This document shows positions 1-10,071 of a stretch of 64,000 nt of DNA, one piece after another. The notes beneath the pieces were generated by a model. That model did no database searches and had not been told where the DNA came from. It worked only from the letters and a program-made list of their open reading frames with translations. The DNA lies in assembly GCA_021292105.1 (NCBI GenBank), contig CM037863.1, positions 12,422,546 to 12,486,545 on the forward strand, given 5' to 3'. Position 1 is the stretch's first letter. Each line of letters begins with the position of its first letter. The DNA is from Anadara kagoshimensis (lineage: Eukaryota > Mollusca > Bivalvia > Arcoida > Arcidae). A program made the position numbers and the translations under genes.

Positions 1-164
1 ATCTGTGACATAGAAAATCAAAATTAGTAGATAAACAGACAAACCTTCTTTAAGAATGAAGTCCACATAACAAAAAAAGGCAAACTGAAGAACTTGTACA
101 GATATCAAATGTAAACGATTACTGACTTACCACACGTAAGTGGTGATGCTATCTTAACAAGAGA

Positions 165-301
165 TACTTACTCTTCCGGATCAACCGGCCTCACTTCCCT
201 GGTGGAAGTTTATGAGTTAAACTTAATTTGTCAGTTTCAAAAATTTAATTTTGCTTTAGGATTTTGCTTTGGACATAGAAGTGTGTTTGTGTTTGATTTG
301 A
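165..301 (+). mobile_element. RT-element 3' end, truncated copy
   Basis: A 5'-truncated copy of the most frequent dispersed repeat in the window. The shared landmarks are a 'CTTCCGGA..' box, 'CCTCACTTCCCTGGTGGAAG', then 'TTGTCAGTTTCAAA', and the terminal 'GGACATRGATTRGTATGTTT' box. The copy at 46230-46935 joins this tail to reverse-transcriptase coding sequence, so it is read as the 3' UTR of a retroelement. This copy is in the + orientation and lacks all coding sequence. Confidence 0.7.
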
Positions 302-699
302 TCAGCCGTCGGTCACAAAACCGATTGGTAGCATTACGCTGCCAATTACATTTCACCAAGATAAAACAGTTTAATTTTCTTTCCCTTTGTGAAGAAATAT
401 TTAAATTATTTCGCACATCAAATTCTTTTCTCCTATCCAAACAACAACTAGATTTAAATTTTAATTTTCAAAACCCGGTTTTCCAACGAAGTAAGATGAC
501 AGCTTAGCTGTATAATAGTCCTGCATGCGATATTTTTACTTCAATTTTTTCTCACGTTTCTGACAGTGTTAATAATTCACAAGACTAAGATTTTCAAAAT
601 AAAAATAAAAATAAAACGTATATATAAAATAAGAATGTCCATTGTCATAATTTTACAATAAGATATTATTTTGGAATTCTATTTGTATTTATATATATA

Positions 700-889
700 C
701 AGTAGAGACCTGTCGAAAGTTTAGCATTTAGCTATCGCATAAACGCCAAATGGGCAGCTCTTCTGGGTTCCCCTCTACCTATATATTTCTACAGCTTTTA
801 GCAGTTACAATAGATCCATCTCTTGGCAGCCGAGCTTGGATTACTTTTGTGTTAGTTCAGTGTTAAACTTTCGATGGGTTTGTGCTGTA
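700..889. mobile_element. MITE family A copy (CAGACCTGTCGAAAGTTTAA termini)
   Basis: A roughly 190-bp terminal-inverted-repeat element. The left end reads AGAGACCTGTCGAAAGTTTA and the right end CAGTGTTAAACTTTCGATGG, its complement. No transposase is encoded. At least eleven related copies are scattered over the window. The related intron copy at 20.11 kb appears to lack the element, giving a natural empty site. Confidence 0.75.
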
Positions 890-1455
890 CTTTCAAAGAA
901 CGGACCACATGTTTTACAACTGTTCTAAAAAGACGGAAAATGATGTGACAACTAGATTTAAAAATAAACATTCTAATGATATGAATGAAAAACATCAATT
1001 TTAAGCCCTATTTTACAATAAACCAATACTAGTAATTATTAATATTACAATATTAAATCTAAAAAAAATAATTTAAATATAATTAATTAATAGTTTCAAT
1101 GACATGTGCCATAAAAAATTGTTCCGCCAGTGCTTACCTGTGTTAAGCATGCACAACGCGCGTATGTAGAAGTACTCAAAATATTAAATTGGACATGAAT
1201 AAATTATTTTATTTTGGCAATGAACAGCGGCAGCGGCTTTTGATTAGATTGGTAAGCAGAAAACATCTCTCAGTTTGTTATGAGATCGACAATACGGGAA
1301 TCTCTAGATCGACGGCTAACTAAATTTACGGAGTCAGTATTTATGTATTTTCGAATCAGTACATGTATTTCGAAAATTCGAATAGATATTCCAGTAATAA
1401 GAAATTACTATTGCGAGTAACTGAAATAAATAAATAAATAAATAAATTGATAAAT

Positions 1456-1960
1456 AATAAATATGTTTATCAGTTCTGTTTTCAACCATTCTAAAGCTTG
1501 ATTAATGCTTTCTTCCTATCTTGTTTCAAACGTCATTATCTTTTTCGTCCGTATTTACATTCAGATCGGGATTTGATCGTTTTATAGATATATATTTTTC
1601 TTTCCATTCATCATAAATTGCCCTCGTGTACCTAATTGAAGTCAAGTAGCATTTAATTATAACTTTGTCAAGTCCGAATTACTAGAATTTCTTGATACTG
1701 AATTTCCTATTGGTTAAAGTGTCATTTTGTGAAGTCTCGTTTTCTAAGGTGTTATTTGATAAAATCTTATTAAACGGCGGCGCTTCTTCACATGGTGCAA
1801 TCACTATTTCCGGATACATTGCCGATCTATTTTCAATAAACTTGTTGTTTTCATTGATTTTTGAAAGGGAGGCTCGTCGGAACACTTTCATATTTTGAAA
1901 ATGAAATGCTTTCCTGTCCACTTGAAGATGAGGTGATAACAGGCATTTGATCTTGTTTTA
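1456..1960 (-). pseudogene. FAM167-like first coding exon, decayed copy
   Basis: Antisense translation gives a 79-codon open stretch (1921-1682) with DRKAFHFQNMK, FRRASLS, EIVIAPCEEAP and LSNNTLENETSQ. It is clearly homologous to residues about 13-95 of the intact FAM167-like protein encoded at 27084-26593. Downstream, the part matching LQLGTRRSSYDEWKEKY has lost a base and shifts frame, and the following region carries stops and deletions. The splice donor that reads GTAAGT in the intact gene is ATAAAC here (about 1455). Upstream similarity continues through the acceptor-like TTTTTCAG near 2000. It is a broken duplicate exon; whether matching downstream exons existed lies beyond the left edge. 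Confidence 0.8.
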
Positions 1961-2220
1961 AACATAAAATCAACGATTCATATATATTTGCCGTTTGCTC
2001 TGAAAAATACAAAAAATAAATAAATAAATCGTTTAATTTTTTTGAGAATGCAATTCAACAACAAAACATTAATTATCATGATAATGTTGACGTTATTAGA
2101 TTCAGAACGGAATGACCCTTTTTGCTATTGCAAGGCAACCGCTAAACTGTGTGTTGTAGACGTTTTAGAGCTTCCGTCGAATATAATTCGCCGAGTGCAA
2201 GTTGATAGTAAAGGTATGGA

Positions 2221-2917
2221 AATATGAATGTTTCGAACTCAAAGCCTTGTGTTGATTCCAAGTTTCACAACTGGTTCTTAGTAAATCACTTATAAATGAA
2301 AAGCATTTTTGTGTTGACACACCAAGCAATACCACTGATTCCAAGTAAATCATTTCTAAGTTAATGCATCTTGGTGTATTTGCATTTTGTCTTACTATTA
2401 TGGCATTAGGGGTGACGTACGTTTTTGTGGAAATAAGGGTCTGACGTTTGTTTGTGGAATGAGCTGCATATAAAACAAGGCCAATTTGGTTAAAGAATAA
2501 GAGGGATATATTTTCTCAATTATTTCATAAAGCAGTAGTTCATTAAGATACTCATGTAAACATTAAAACATTGAGCCTTTTTTACCTAATATTAAACAAC
2601 ATTATCTACACGTATACACAGTATCTATGCTAATAGATTGTTTATATTATTATTGATTTGGGAAGACAAGCGTGTAACATAATGTATATGCAGTTAGAAC
2701 CCAAGCTGTTGCCAATGCGGTATTAGCTGCTATCAGCAAGGTTGATAAAACATAGGTGAGAAATTATCATTAAAAAGGGAATTTTTTAGATTGAAAAGAA
2801 ATTATATAAAGTGAAAAGCCAGCCATTGCTGTGAAAGAAAGGGAATACATTTTTTTAAGTTTTTATTTAAGTTTAAATGAAATTAGTATTTCCCCAGAAA
2901 AACAACATAGCATAAGT
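2221..2917. other. No gene recognised
   Basis: AT-rich DNA with only short open frames and no recognisable domain, repeat tail or RNA gene. Confidence 0.5.
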
Positions 2918-3075
2918 TAAGCTAATCAGGAGGTGCTTACCCTTCCCCAGCACCCAGCCTCGCTTCCCTGGTGGAAGTTCACGTGTCTAACATGACTTGT
3001 CAGTTCAAAAGATTTTACTTTGCTTCTGGATTGTGATTTGACATGGATTAATATGTTTGTTTTTTTATTATTTAG
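2918..3075 (+). mobile_element. RT-element 3' end, truncated copy
   Basis: Contains the family landmarks CAGGAGGTGCTTACCCTTCC, TTCCCTGGTGGAAGTTCACG, CTTTGCTTCTGGATTGTGAT and GACATGGATTAATATGTTTG, and ends in a T-run. It is in the + orientation without coding sequence. Confidence 0.75.
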
Positions 3076-3486
3076 ATGGAATGTACAGGGTTTTATCATG
3101 ACACAAAAGAGGTTATCGGAACAACGGAACATATAGAATTGCGACAAACGTAGCCATGTCTAGAAAATGACAGGTCGCTTCAGAAAAGAGTACTTTAAAT
3201 CGGAAACTTTCTGCATCAATCAAATTTTACGAGAATCGTTATTGCAATATATTCACATTTTGTAGCGTTATCGAATGATGGTAAGTGTATCTGCAAGATA
3301 ATTAAATCAAAATAAAATGTTCAAAGTTTTGCTAATAAAACAAAACCCAAGATTTATTAATTTTCAATTGTTTTTATTGTAATTATAATCATTAAACACA
3401 ACAATAACAACTTCTATCCTCCTAAGTCTTGCTACGGTTCTATGTTTCTAGGATTTAATGAAGGTTTAATGTGTCTGTGAAGTTTT

Positions 3487-4135
3487 ACACGGTGGCGAAC
3501 CTACGTCATAGACGCGACTTCGTAAACACAACAATGGCGGCCAAACGATCGACTCGCGGTGAGTTTTAACTGAATTTCCATACTTCCCATCAGTTTATAG
3601 TTATCTCAATGTGCCTAAAGAAGGCAGAATAACTTCACGAACGATCGGTTGATGTATATATATTCTTAGAGCTGCTAGTTTTTTCAAACATTCGCGTCAA
3701 AGTAAATTTTTGTACCACGATGTCGGGCACACTTTTCACGACGGCAAAGGAAAAAGTTTTATTTTCACCATTTAAACTCGTCCTACTGACTATAATGTTA
3801 CAAACGGGATATGAATAAACTAAAGGTAATATGTATCAAAGGAAAAAGTCCAAAAACTGGGCCTAATAACGGCTATTTTAGCATTTTTGGTTTATTGTAG
3901 TCGTGCACACTCTGCAAAACTCCTTGCAACTTATGTTGTCGTGCACACATAATATTTATTAAAAAAACATCCAGAACGGTTTTCACTGTCATTATAAATA
4001 TTTTACTTGAAATGAATCAATATAAGGGATTTTTAAATAGCAGTAAAAGCGTATCTTAGAGTTTGAAAAGGCCATTGGTGCCATAGAAAGGTCTCCCTTC
4101 AATAAGCGTGTCAGGATCGGGCTTCCTTCTTCAGC
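3487..4135 (+). repeat. Left arm of outer foldback
   Basis: About 650 bp inverted relative to 6205-6827 plus 9098-9143. It ends near GGTCTCCCTTCAATAAGCGT, whose counterpart on the right is ACGTTTGGTGAAGGGAGACC. Small differences, such as a homopolymer change near 3980 and a missing base here and there, show the arms have diverged slightly. Confidence 0.8.
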
Positions 4136-4293
4136 AAAACCCGTATTTTATTTGGTAAACAGCTTCTCCTTCCGTTGAGTAAAAAAAATACCTCCAAAAA
4201 GAGTTTTTGTTACATAATCTAAAGAAAACCTGAAGTTAACCTTCGACATCCAAAGATAAAGTTAGAATAGAACATTTATTATTTAATTAAGAC

Positions 4294-4593
4294 TTGCAAT
4301 ACTCTGGTGAAAAAATCTTGACAACCTTTCCCGATTTAAAATTGGTAGTAAGACGAATAGGAAAATTTCAATGTGAAAAATTTAAAGACTTGGCGTCATA
4401 TATTGAAAATGAATTAAAGAATTCTACACAGAATGGAGTCCAGACGTCAATTGTTGTTGTCTTTGTTGTTGTGATTATCCTACTTCTTCAACCTCTAAGA
4501 GGTCTACATCACGACTGCTGTGGTTTATACCTCAAAATAAGTTTTTCTTTTCAACTGATGATTCAGTGCCATATAGCAAAAAGAAATTTGTGA
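4294..4593 (+). other. Unrecognised short open frame inside the outer foldback
   Basis: About 99 codons without a stop, beginning with a polar stretch (LKLVVRRIGKFQCEKFKDLA) followed by a valine/isoleucine/leucine-rich hydrophobic run resembling a membrane segment. The open stretch has no good ATG start, no family signature was recognised, and it could be chance. It is listed only because it is the longest open frame in the unique part of this element. Confidence 0.15.
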
Positions 4594-4704
4594 ACAGTAG
4601 CTCACATAGTATGCTTCCCTTTGTCTTCAACCACCGTAAACATAAAAATATAAATAAGTCGGGAAATTAAACAGGAAGTAGTTGTCTGGCAGACTTGTGC
4701 ATGT

Positions 4705-5040
4705 ATAATAAAAAACAAACATACCTATCAAAGACAAACATACCAATCCATGTCCAAATCATAATTTAAAAGAAAAATAAAAACTGACAAATTAGGATAT
4801 GAACTTCCACCAAAAAAGCGTCTTCTGTTTAGCTAACTACATACGCCATCCACGTGCGTAATCAAAATTCAAAATGGAAGTAACATGGAACTATAGAACG
4901 TCCAATGTATCTAGGGTAATTTTGGATACAGATACTGTGACATCATACTTATCAACACTATTTTGATGGCGGTTTTAAAACTTTATAAGGATCTTGATTT
5001 ATTTGTAAGCAATTTGCTTGTAAAATATTGGGCTATATAA
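4705..5040 (-). mobile_element. RT-element 3' end, truncated copy
   Basis: Antisense copy inserted in the middle of the outer foldback. It shows complements of the terminal box (AAACATACCAATCCATGTCC), GAACTTCCACC, and the part just after the coding end (GGAACTATAGAACGTCC, ACTTATCAACACTATTTTGA). Confidence 0.75.
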
Positions 5041-5044
5041 GTCT

Positions 5045-5132
5045 ATTTATGACAATATAGCGAAGTCGCTTCATAACGAAGTTAAAAATAGAGTACCTAG
5101 GGCTTCGTTATAAACGTGTTTTACTGTATAAA
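5045..5132. mobile_element. Possible pogo/mariner-like MITE fragment
   Basis: The sequence ends in TTCGTTATAAACGTGTTTTA CTG and starts with the inverse motif CGAAGTCGCTTCATAACGAA. This resembles the CAGTAAAACACG..TTATAACGAA termini of pogo/Tc1-mariner-type MITEs. It is short and weakly supported. Confidence 0.35.
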
Positions 5133-6204
5133 GTTCCTGAAGTGGGAACAAGCATAAGCAAGAGGAGCAAGTATATTGTTGCAAATTAAAGAAATAGAAA
5201 GTTGACAATTAAATTGAAGTCATCACGTCGTCATTTACATGTAGCTTTAAATGTAGCCTTTAGTGAATGTCATAATTGAGGTACGCATAAGTCCACATAT
5301 GAAGCAGAACTGCTGTCGTATTTTAAGGATGTATGCCATTCAAGTATTCTCAAAATTTCGGATTTTTCAGAGATAAAACGTCATCTATATTTCTCTATGT
5401 GGAGTGAAATGATTTGGCGACAATCTTCCATAAGAAGGATGTGCAGCTCCTATTTTAGACAAAATATGCTAATATTAGAACTTTGACACGTGCTGATTTT
5501 TTTAAATTGGTATTTATCAGAAATTTGAGCTATGGGGGATACAACTTCTGTGCAATCGGCAAGTCAAACTTTACCTTTCAGTATGCAGTATTTATGGGTA
5601 TAGCTGTTTTGAACAAGTTTTACTAATGATTTCTATGGATTTTGGCATGTTGAACTTGGCTTGTACATGTATGCTATGGGGATGTGACAGATACCATTAA
5701 TATTATCTTCCTTGAATATGATTTCTGTTGAATTATATGTTCTTTCATGTTTTGCGTTTCTTTTGATATTAATATTATTATTATTATCAGGCTTTTTATA
5801 TCTAATTATAAATGATACCTGCATTAATTTTACCACACATTTGTTTAGAAATACACCAATAATATTGATTATTTTATTAGTAGTGAATAGTGTCATACAA
5901 TTACACTTTTTAAATGTCAGGCTAGTTATTTTGGTAAACATGAAACCTTGTTATTTTTTTACTGGCTATGAATTTTCAGTTTCTGTTTGGTTTTAAAATC
6001 ATACTATATTAAAGATATGGCTTTCAAACTTTGCATAATATTTGTATCTATGTGCAAGATGTTCAGCTCCCAGTACTTCTTTATTGAAACGTTTTATGGT
6101 TTTTCTTTGGAATATGTAACATCACTTGAAATTTTTGAACCAACAACAGAAGTAGTTGCTAACCATTTCTTTGGCTTTTGGAATTTTACATGATGAAAAA
6201 TATG

Positions 6205-6827
6205 GCCAGTTTTCGTTGCAGAAGGAATCCTGACCCTAGCACGTTTGGTGAAGGGAGACCTTTCTATGGCACTAATGACCTTTTCAAACTCTAAGGTAAG
6301 CTTTTTCATTTTACTTCTACTCAAAATTCCTTATATTGATTCATTTCAAATAAAACATTTATAATGACAGTGAAAACCGTTCTGGATGGTTTTTTTTATA
6401 AATATGTGTGCACGACAACATAAGTTGCAAGGAGTTTTGCAGAGTGTGCACGACTACAATAAACCAAAAATGCTAAAATAGCCGTTATTAGGCCCAGTTT
6501 TTGGACTTTTTCCTTTGATACATATTACCTTTAGTTTATTCATATCCCGTTTGTAACATAATAGTCAATAGGACGAGTTTAAATGGTGAAAATACAACGT
6601 TTTCCTTTGCCGTCGTGAAAAGTGTGCCCGACATCGTGGTACAAAAATTTACTTTGACGCGAATGTTTGAAAAAATTAGCAGCTCTAAGAATATATATAC
6701 ATCAACCGATCGTTCGTGAAGTTATTCTGCCTTCTTTAGGCACATTGAGATAACTATAAACTAATGGGAAGTATGGAAATTCAGTTAAAACTCACAGCGA
6801 GTCGATCGTTTGGCCGCCATTGTTGTG
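6205..6827 (-). repeat. Right arm of outer foldback (interrupted)
   Basis: Reverse complement of 3487-4135 except for the last 46 bp, which lie at 9098-9143 on the far side of the inner palindrome. The two pieces join exactly at a 6-bp duplication, GTTGTG. Confidence 0.8.
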
Positions 6828-7383
6828 AGTAGTTACGAAAGTGGGCATTCTGGGCCACTTCCGGTCGATTTTCCCCGTTACTTTAATATAGGGAATCGTG
6901 TCCCTCTGAAGCCGTCCCTTCCCTAGCGTAATGGACGGAGGTGCATTTTGTTTATATGTGTAGTTAATCACCCGTAACATGACAAGTTCTTTCCCTAGTG
7001 TGAGGGACGGAGATAGGTGTATTTTGTTTACATTTTTTAATTAATCGACCATAAATATAGCAGACGACAAACTTTAAAACCGATACGATGCGGTAGAGTC
7101 AAGTACATTTTATTCAATGTGTGTGTGCTTCAAATAAAGACAAACACATTTACTTCTATTTACAACTATTTTTTTTCAAAATTTAAAACGTTTGTACATA
7201 ATCCTTAAATAAACATTGTTACGGTGCGTGGTCACACGAGACCTATTCTAGAACATTCTTTAAACAAGTCTATACATGAATTTCCGTTAAGTTTAAACTT
7301 GCATGATTGCATAGTGATTGTGCAATAATGGGGATTTCCCAGAGACTTCACTAGCATAACCAATATTTCAAAATTCAATATTT

Positions 7384-7800
7384 GTGTACATAATCCCCGT
7401 AAACAACCCTAACAGATTACATTGTGTCCCCGGTAATTATAACTATTTACACTGGTCACGGTACATGGTCACGTACTACCTAATATATATTAAAGATAGG
7501 TTTTCTCGTATTACATCATCACCACCACCGCCCCTCACCCCTTTCCCCATACATACAGAAGGAGGGAGGAGGGAGAGACAGAGATGGAGCATGGAAAAGA
7601 TAAATAACATAATGCAATTCTTTATACATTCTATAGTTTATTTTTACAATGAAAATATTGACATTACTCTTCTTTATAATCTAACAAAGGCCTCAATCTT
7701 CTGTCACCTTGGTGATAGACATATCTTGTGCTTAATTTCCAGTAAGTTATCTTTTCGCATGAATCTTTCAGAATGCATCACTCGCCACAAAGACCATTGA
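7384..7800 (+). other. Mirrored open frame in inner palindrome, left arm
   Basis: About 138 codons open, with the same opening residues (MYIIPVNNPNRLHCVPGNY, ATA-type start context not convincing) as an open frame on the - strand at 8542-8105. The identity follows from the inverted-repeat arms. No domain was recognised and the composition is not clearly protein-like, so it is probably not a gene. Confidence 0.2.
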
Positions 7801-7899
7801 GGATCGGATTGTATGACGTTTTAAATCAAACGGCCAGACATAGGATTTAACGCACATAGAACATTGATACCTCATATTGTTCACACGTCTTACTTCTTC

Positions 7900-8003
7900 C
7901 GAGCAACAGCAGCAACCATCATCACAGCAGCAGCAGCCGCCACCGCAACAGCAGCCGCCACCGCAGCAGCAGCAGCCACCACCACCGCCTCCGCCGCAGT
8001 TAC
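7900..8003 (+). repeat. CAG/CCG-rich microsatellite in palindrome loop
   Basis: Interrupted (CAG)n, (CAA) and (CCG/CCA)n triplets in the unpaired centre of the inner foldback. In one frame they read as a glutamine/proline tract of about 33 residues. This lies within a short open frame (7877-8098) of no other known similarity. Confidence 0.8.
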
Positions 8004-9143
8004 CTCACGGTGACCCCACCGTTACGCCATGGTTACCCCACGGTTACCCCGTGAAACGTCATACAATCCGGATCCTCAATGGTCTTTGTGGCGAGTGATC
8101 CAACTCAAAGATTATACTCAACACGGACTGGTGGGATACTACCCATGCGTTCTGAAAGATTCATGCGAAAAGATAACTTACTGGAAATTAAGCACAAGAT
8201 ATGTCTATCACCAAGGTGACAGAAGATTGAGGCCTTTGTTAGATTATAAAGAAGAGTAATGTCAATATTTTCATTGTAAAAATAAACTATAGAATGTATA
8301 AAGAATTGCATTATGTTATTTATCTTTTCCATGCTCCATCTCTGTCTCTCCCTCCTCCCTCCTTCTGTATGTATGGGGAAAGGGGTGAGGAGCGGTGGTG
8401 GTGGTGATGATGTAATACGAGAAAACTTATCTTTAATATATATTAGGTAGTACGTGACCATGTACCGTGACCAGTGTAAATAGTTATAATTACCGGGGAC
8501 ACAATGTAATCTGTTAGGGTTGTTTACGGGGATTATGTACACAAATATTGAATTTTGAAATATTGGTTATGCTAGTGAAGTCTCTGGGAAATCCCCATTA
8601 TTGCACAATACTATGCAATCATGCAAGTTTAAACTTAACGGAAATTCATGTATAGACTTGTTTAAAGAATGTTCTAGAATAGGTCTCGTGTGACCACGCA
8701 CCGTAACAATGTTTATTTAAGGATTATGTACAAACGTTTTAAATTTTGAAAAAAAATAGTTGTAAATAGAAGTAAATGTGTTTGTCTTTATTTGAAGCAC
8801 ACACACATTGAATAAAATGTACTTGACTCTACCGCATCGTATCGGTTTTAAAGTTTGTCGTCTGCTATATTTATGGTCGATTAATTAAAAAATGTAAACA
8901 AAATACACCTATCTCCGTCCCTCACACTAGGGAAAGAACTTGTCATGTTACGGGTGATTAACTACACATATAAACAAAATGCACCTCCGTCCATTACGCT
9001 AGGGAAGGGACGGCTTCAGAGGGACACGATTCCCTATATTAAAGTAACGGGGAAAATCGACCGGAAGTGGCCCAGAATGCCCACTTTCGTAACTACTGTT
9101 GTGTTTACGAAGTCGCGTCTATGACGTAGGTTCGCCACCGTGT

Positions 9144-9985
9144 GTTATAATCATAATGTGTGAGCTAGTTTAATTTTCAGACAAAGTGCTCGTTTGTTAT
9201 CAACTGTAGTCCAAACTATATTGTATCTTTTTACTCATTTTAGTTATTTGTGTTACTTCTTTCATTTGTAACCGTTTGGGTTGTTTGAAAACTATTCTAA
9301 TTATTCGTTGATCTCTTACATTTAAAATCAAATAGAACTTGCTGCCTATATGCTATATGATTTATAATGTTAAAATCAAATTCTTTGATTTGCCTTCCAG
9401 ATATTTAAAAATGCCCCGTTAATTGATTTTACTATGGTAACTTATTTGCCAGTTTTAAAAAATCCGTTGATTTTTGAAATTGTAATTTTAATGTCAAACG
9501 GAATATTTGTATTTTATTTGATAAACAGGACAAAACAACTGCATTATTATGACACCAGCTAATATCAAATGACATTGATAATTAACATGAATAATATATT
9601 TTAGAATATATCATGTTCATACATTATTTGGTGAAATGAGTTGTCCATATTTGTGGCCCCTGCTTCAAAATCGTCAGAACCATCTCGTTTTGTTTTCATT
9701 TATTTTTTCTAAAGATGTAATATTTGCGTAATAAGACTGGATAAAATATGGAACAAACTGTTAAACTACCACGACATGTGTGATTTGTGCGATATGTGGC
9801 GTGATATTTCATGATGAAACCAAATACATCTAACATTTGTATATAACTTATTTCCTGATTTAACCAATATCTATTACAAACAGATCCTACAATCAGTGTT
9901 CCTACTGTATCATTTATCATTGGTAATTAGTATGTTTTACTGTATCACATATCAATTTAATTAATTTTTAATTACCTGTGAAATA
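9144..9985. other. No gene recognised upstream of the C1q gene
   Basis: AT-rich intergenic DNA. It probably includes the upstream region of the C1q gene, but no conserved element was identified apart from the TATA-like boxes at 9986-9999. Confidence 0.5.
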
Positions 9986-9999
9986 TATAAATATAAAAT
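9986..9999 (+). promoter_or_regulatory. TATA-like box upstream of C1q gene
   Basis: TATAAATA at 9986-9993 overlaps TATAAAAT at 9992-9999, 73-86 bp before the start codon at 10072. The spacing would allow a short 5' UTR. In AT-rich DNA such matches also arise by chance. Confidence 0.35.
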
Positions 10000-10071
10000 A
10001 TTGAATTGTTTTAACAATCTCCAACAACTATTTGTATGGTTAGTATCGGAACTCTTTAATACGTCTCTGTA

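Larger units (their letters stand above)
500..2220 (-). repeat. Duplicated segment carrying FAM167 exon-1 copy
   Basis: This stretch is collinear with two separate parts of the FAM167 gene. Positions about 500-1345 match intron sequence at 18.8-19.05 and 19.9-20.55 kb, sharing for example the 'AAGAATGTCCATTGTMATAA' and 'AAGCATGCAMAACGCG' boxes. Positions 1455-2220 match the first coding exon and its upstream DNA at 26593-27385. It therefore looks like an unprocessed genomic duplication, not a retrocopy. It lacks the LINE that separates the two parts in the intact gene. Confidence 0.75.
6828..9097. mobile_element. Inner foldback element, 2.27-kb palindrome
   Basis: Both ends are AGTAGTTACGAAAGTGGGCA and its complement. 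The arms are about 6828-7823 and 8053-9097, nearly identical, around a short CAG/CCG-rich loop. A perfect 6-bp target duplication, GTTGTG, flanks it (6822-6827 and 9098-9103). Deleting the element and one GTTGTG restores the terminus of the outer foldback, as judged against the outer left arm. The left arm lacks about 53 bp that the right arm has near 8101-8155. No transposase was recognised. Confidence 0.85.
3487..9143. mobile_element. Large foldback (inverted-repeat) element, outer
   Basis: The termini are perfect inverted repeats: ACACGGTGGCGAACCTACGT at 3487 and its complement ending at 9143. The left arm runs 3487 to about 4135. The right arm is about 6205-6827 and resumes at 9098-9143 after a later insertion. 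Arms remain highly similar (shared CAACCGATCGTTCGTGAAG and GTGCACGACWACAATAAACC). The middle (4136-6204) holds an RT-tail insertion, a possible pogo-like fragment and short unrecognised open frames. No transposase is seen. No convincing target duplication was found at the outer ends. Confidence 0.8.
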
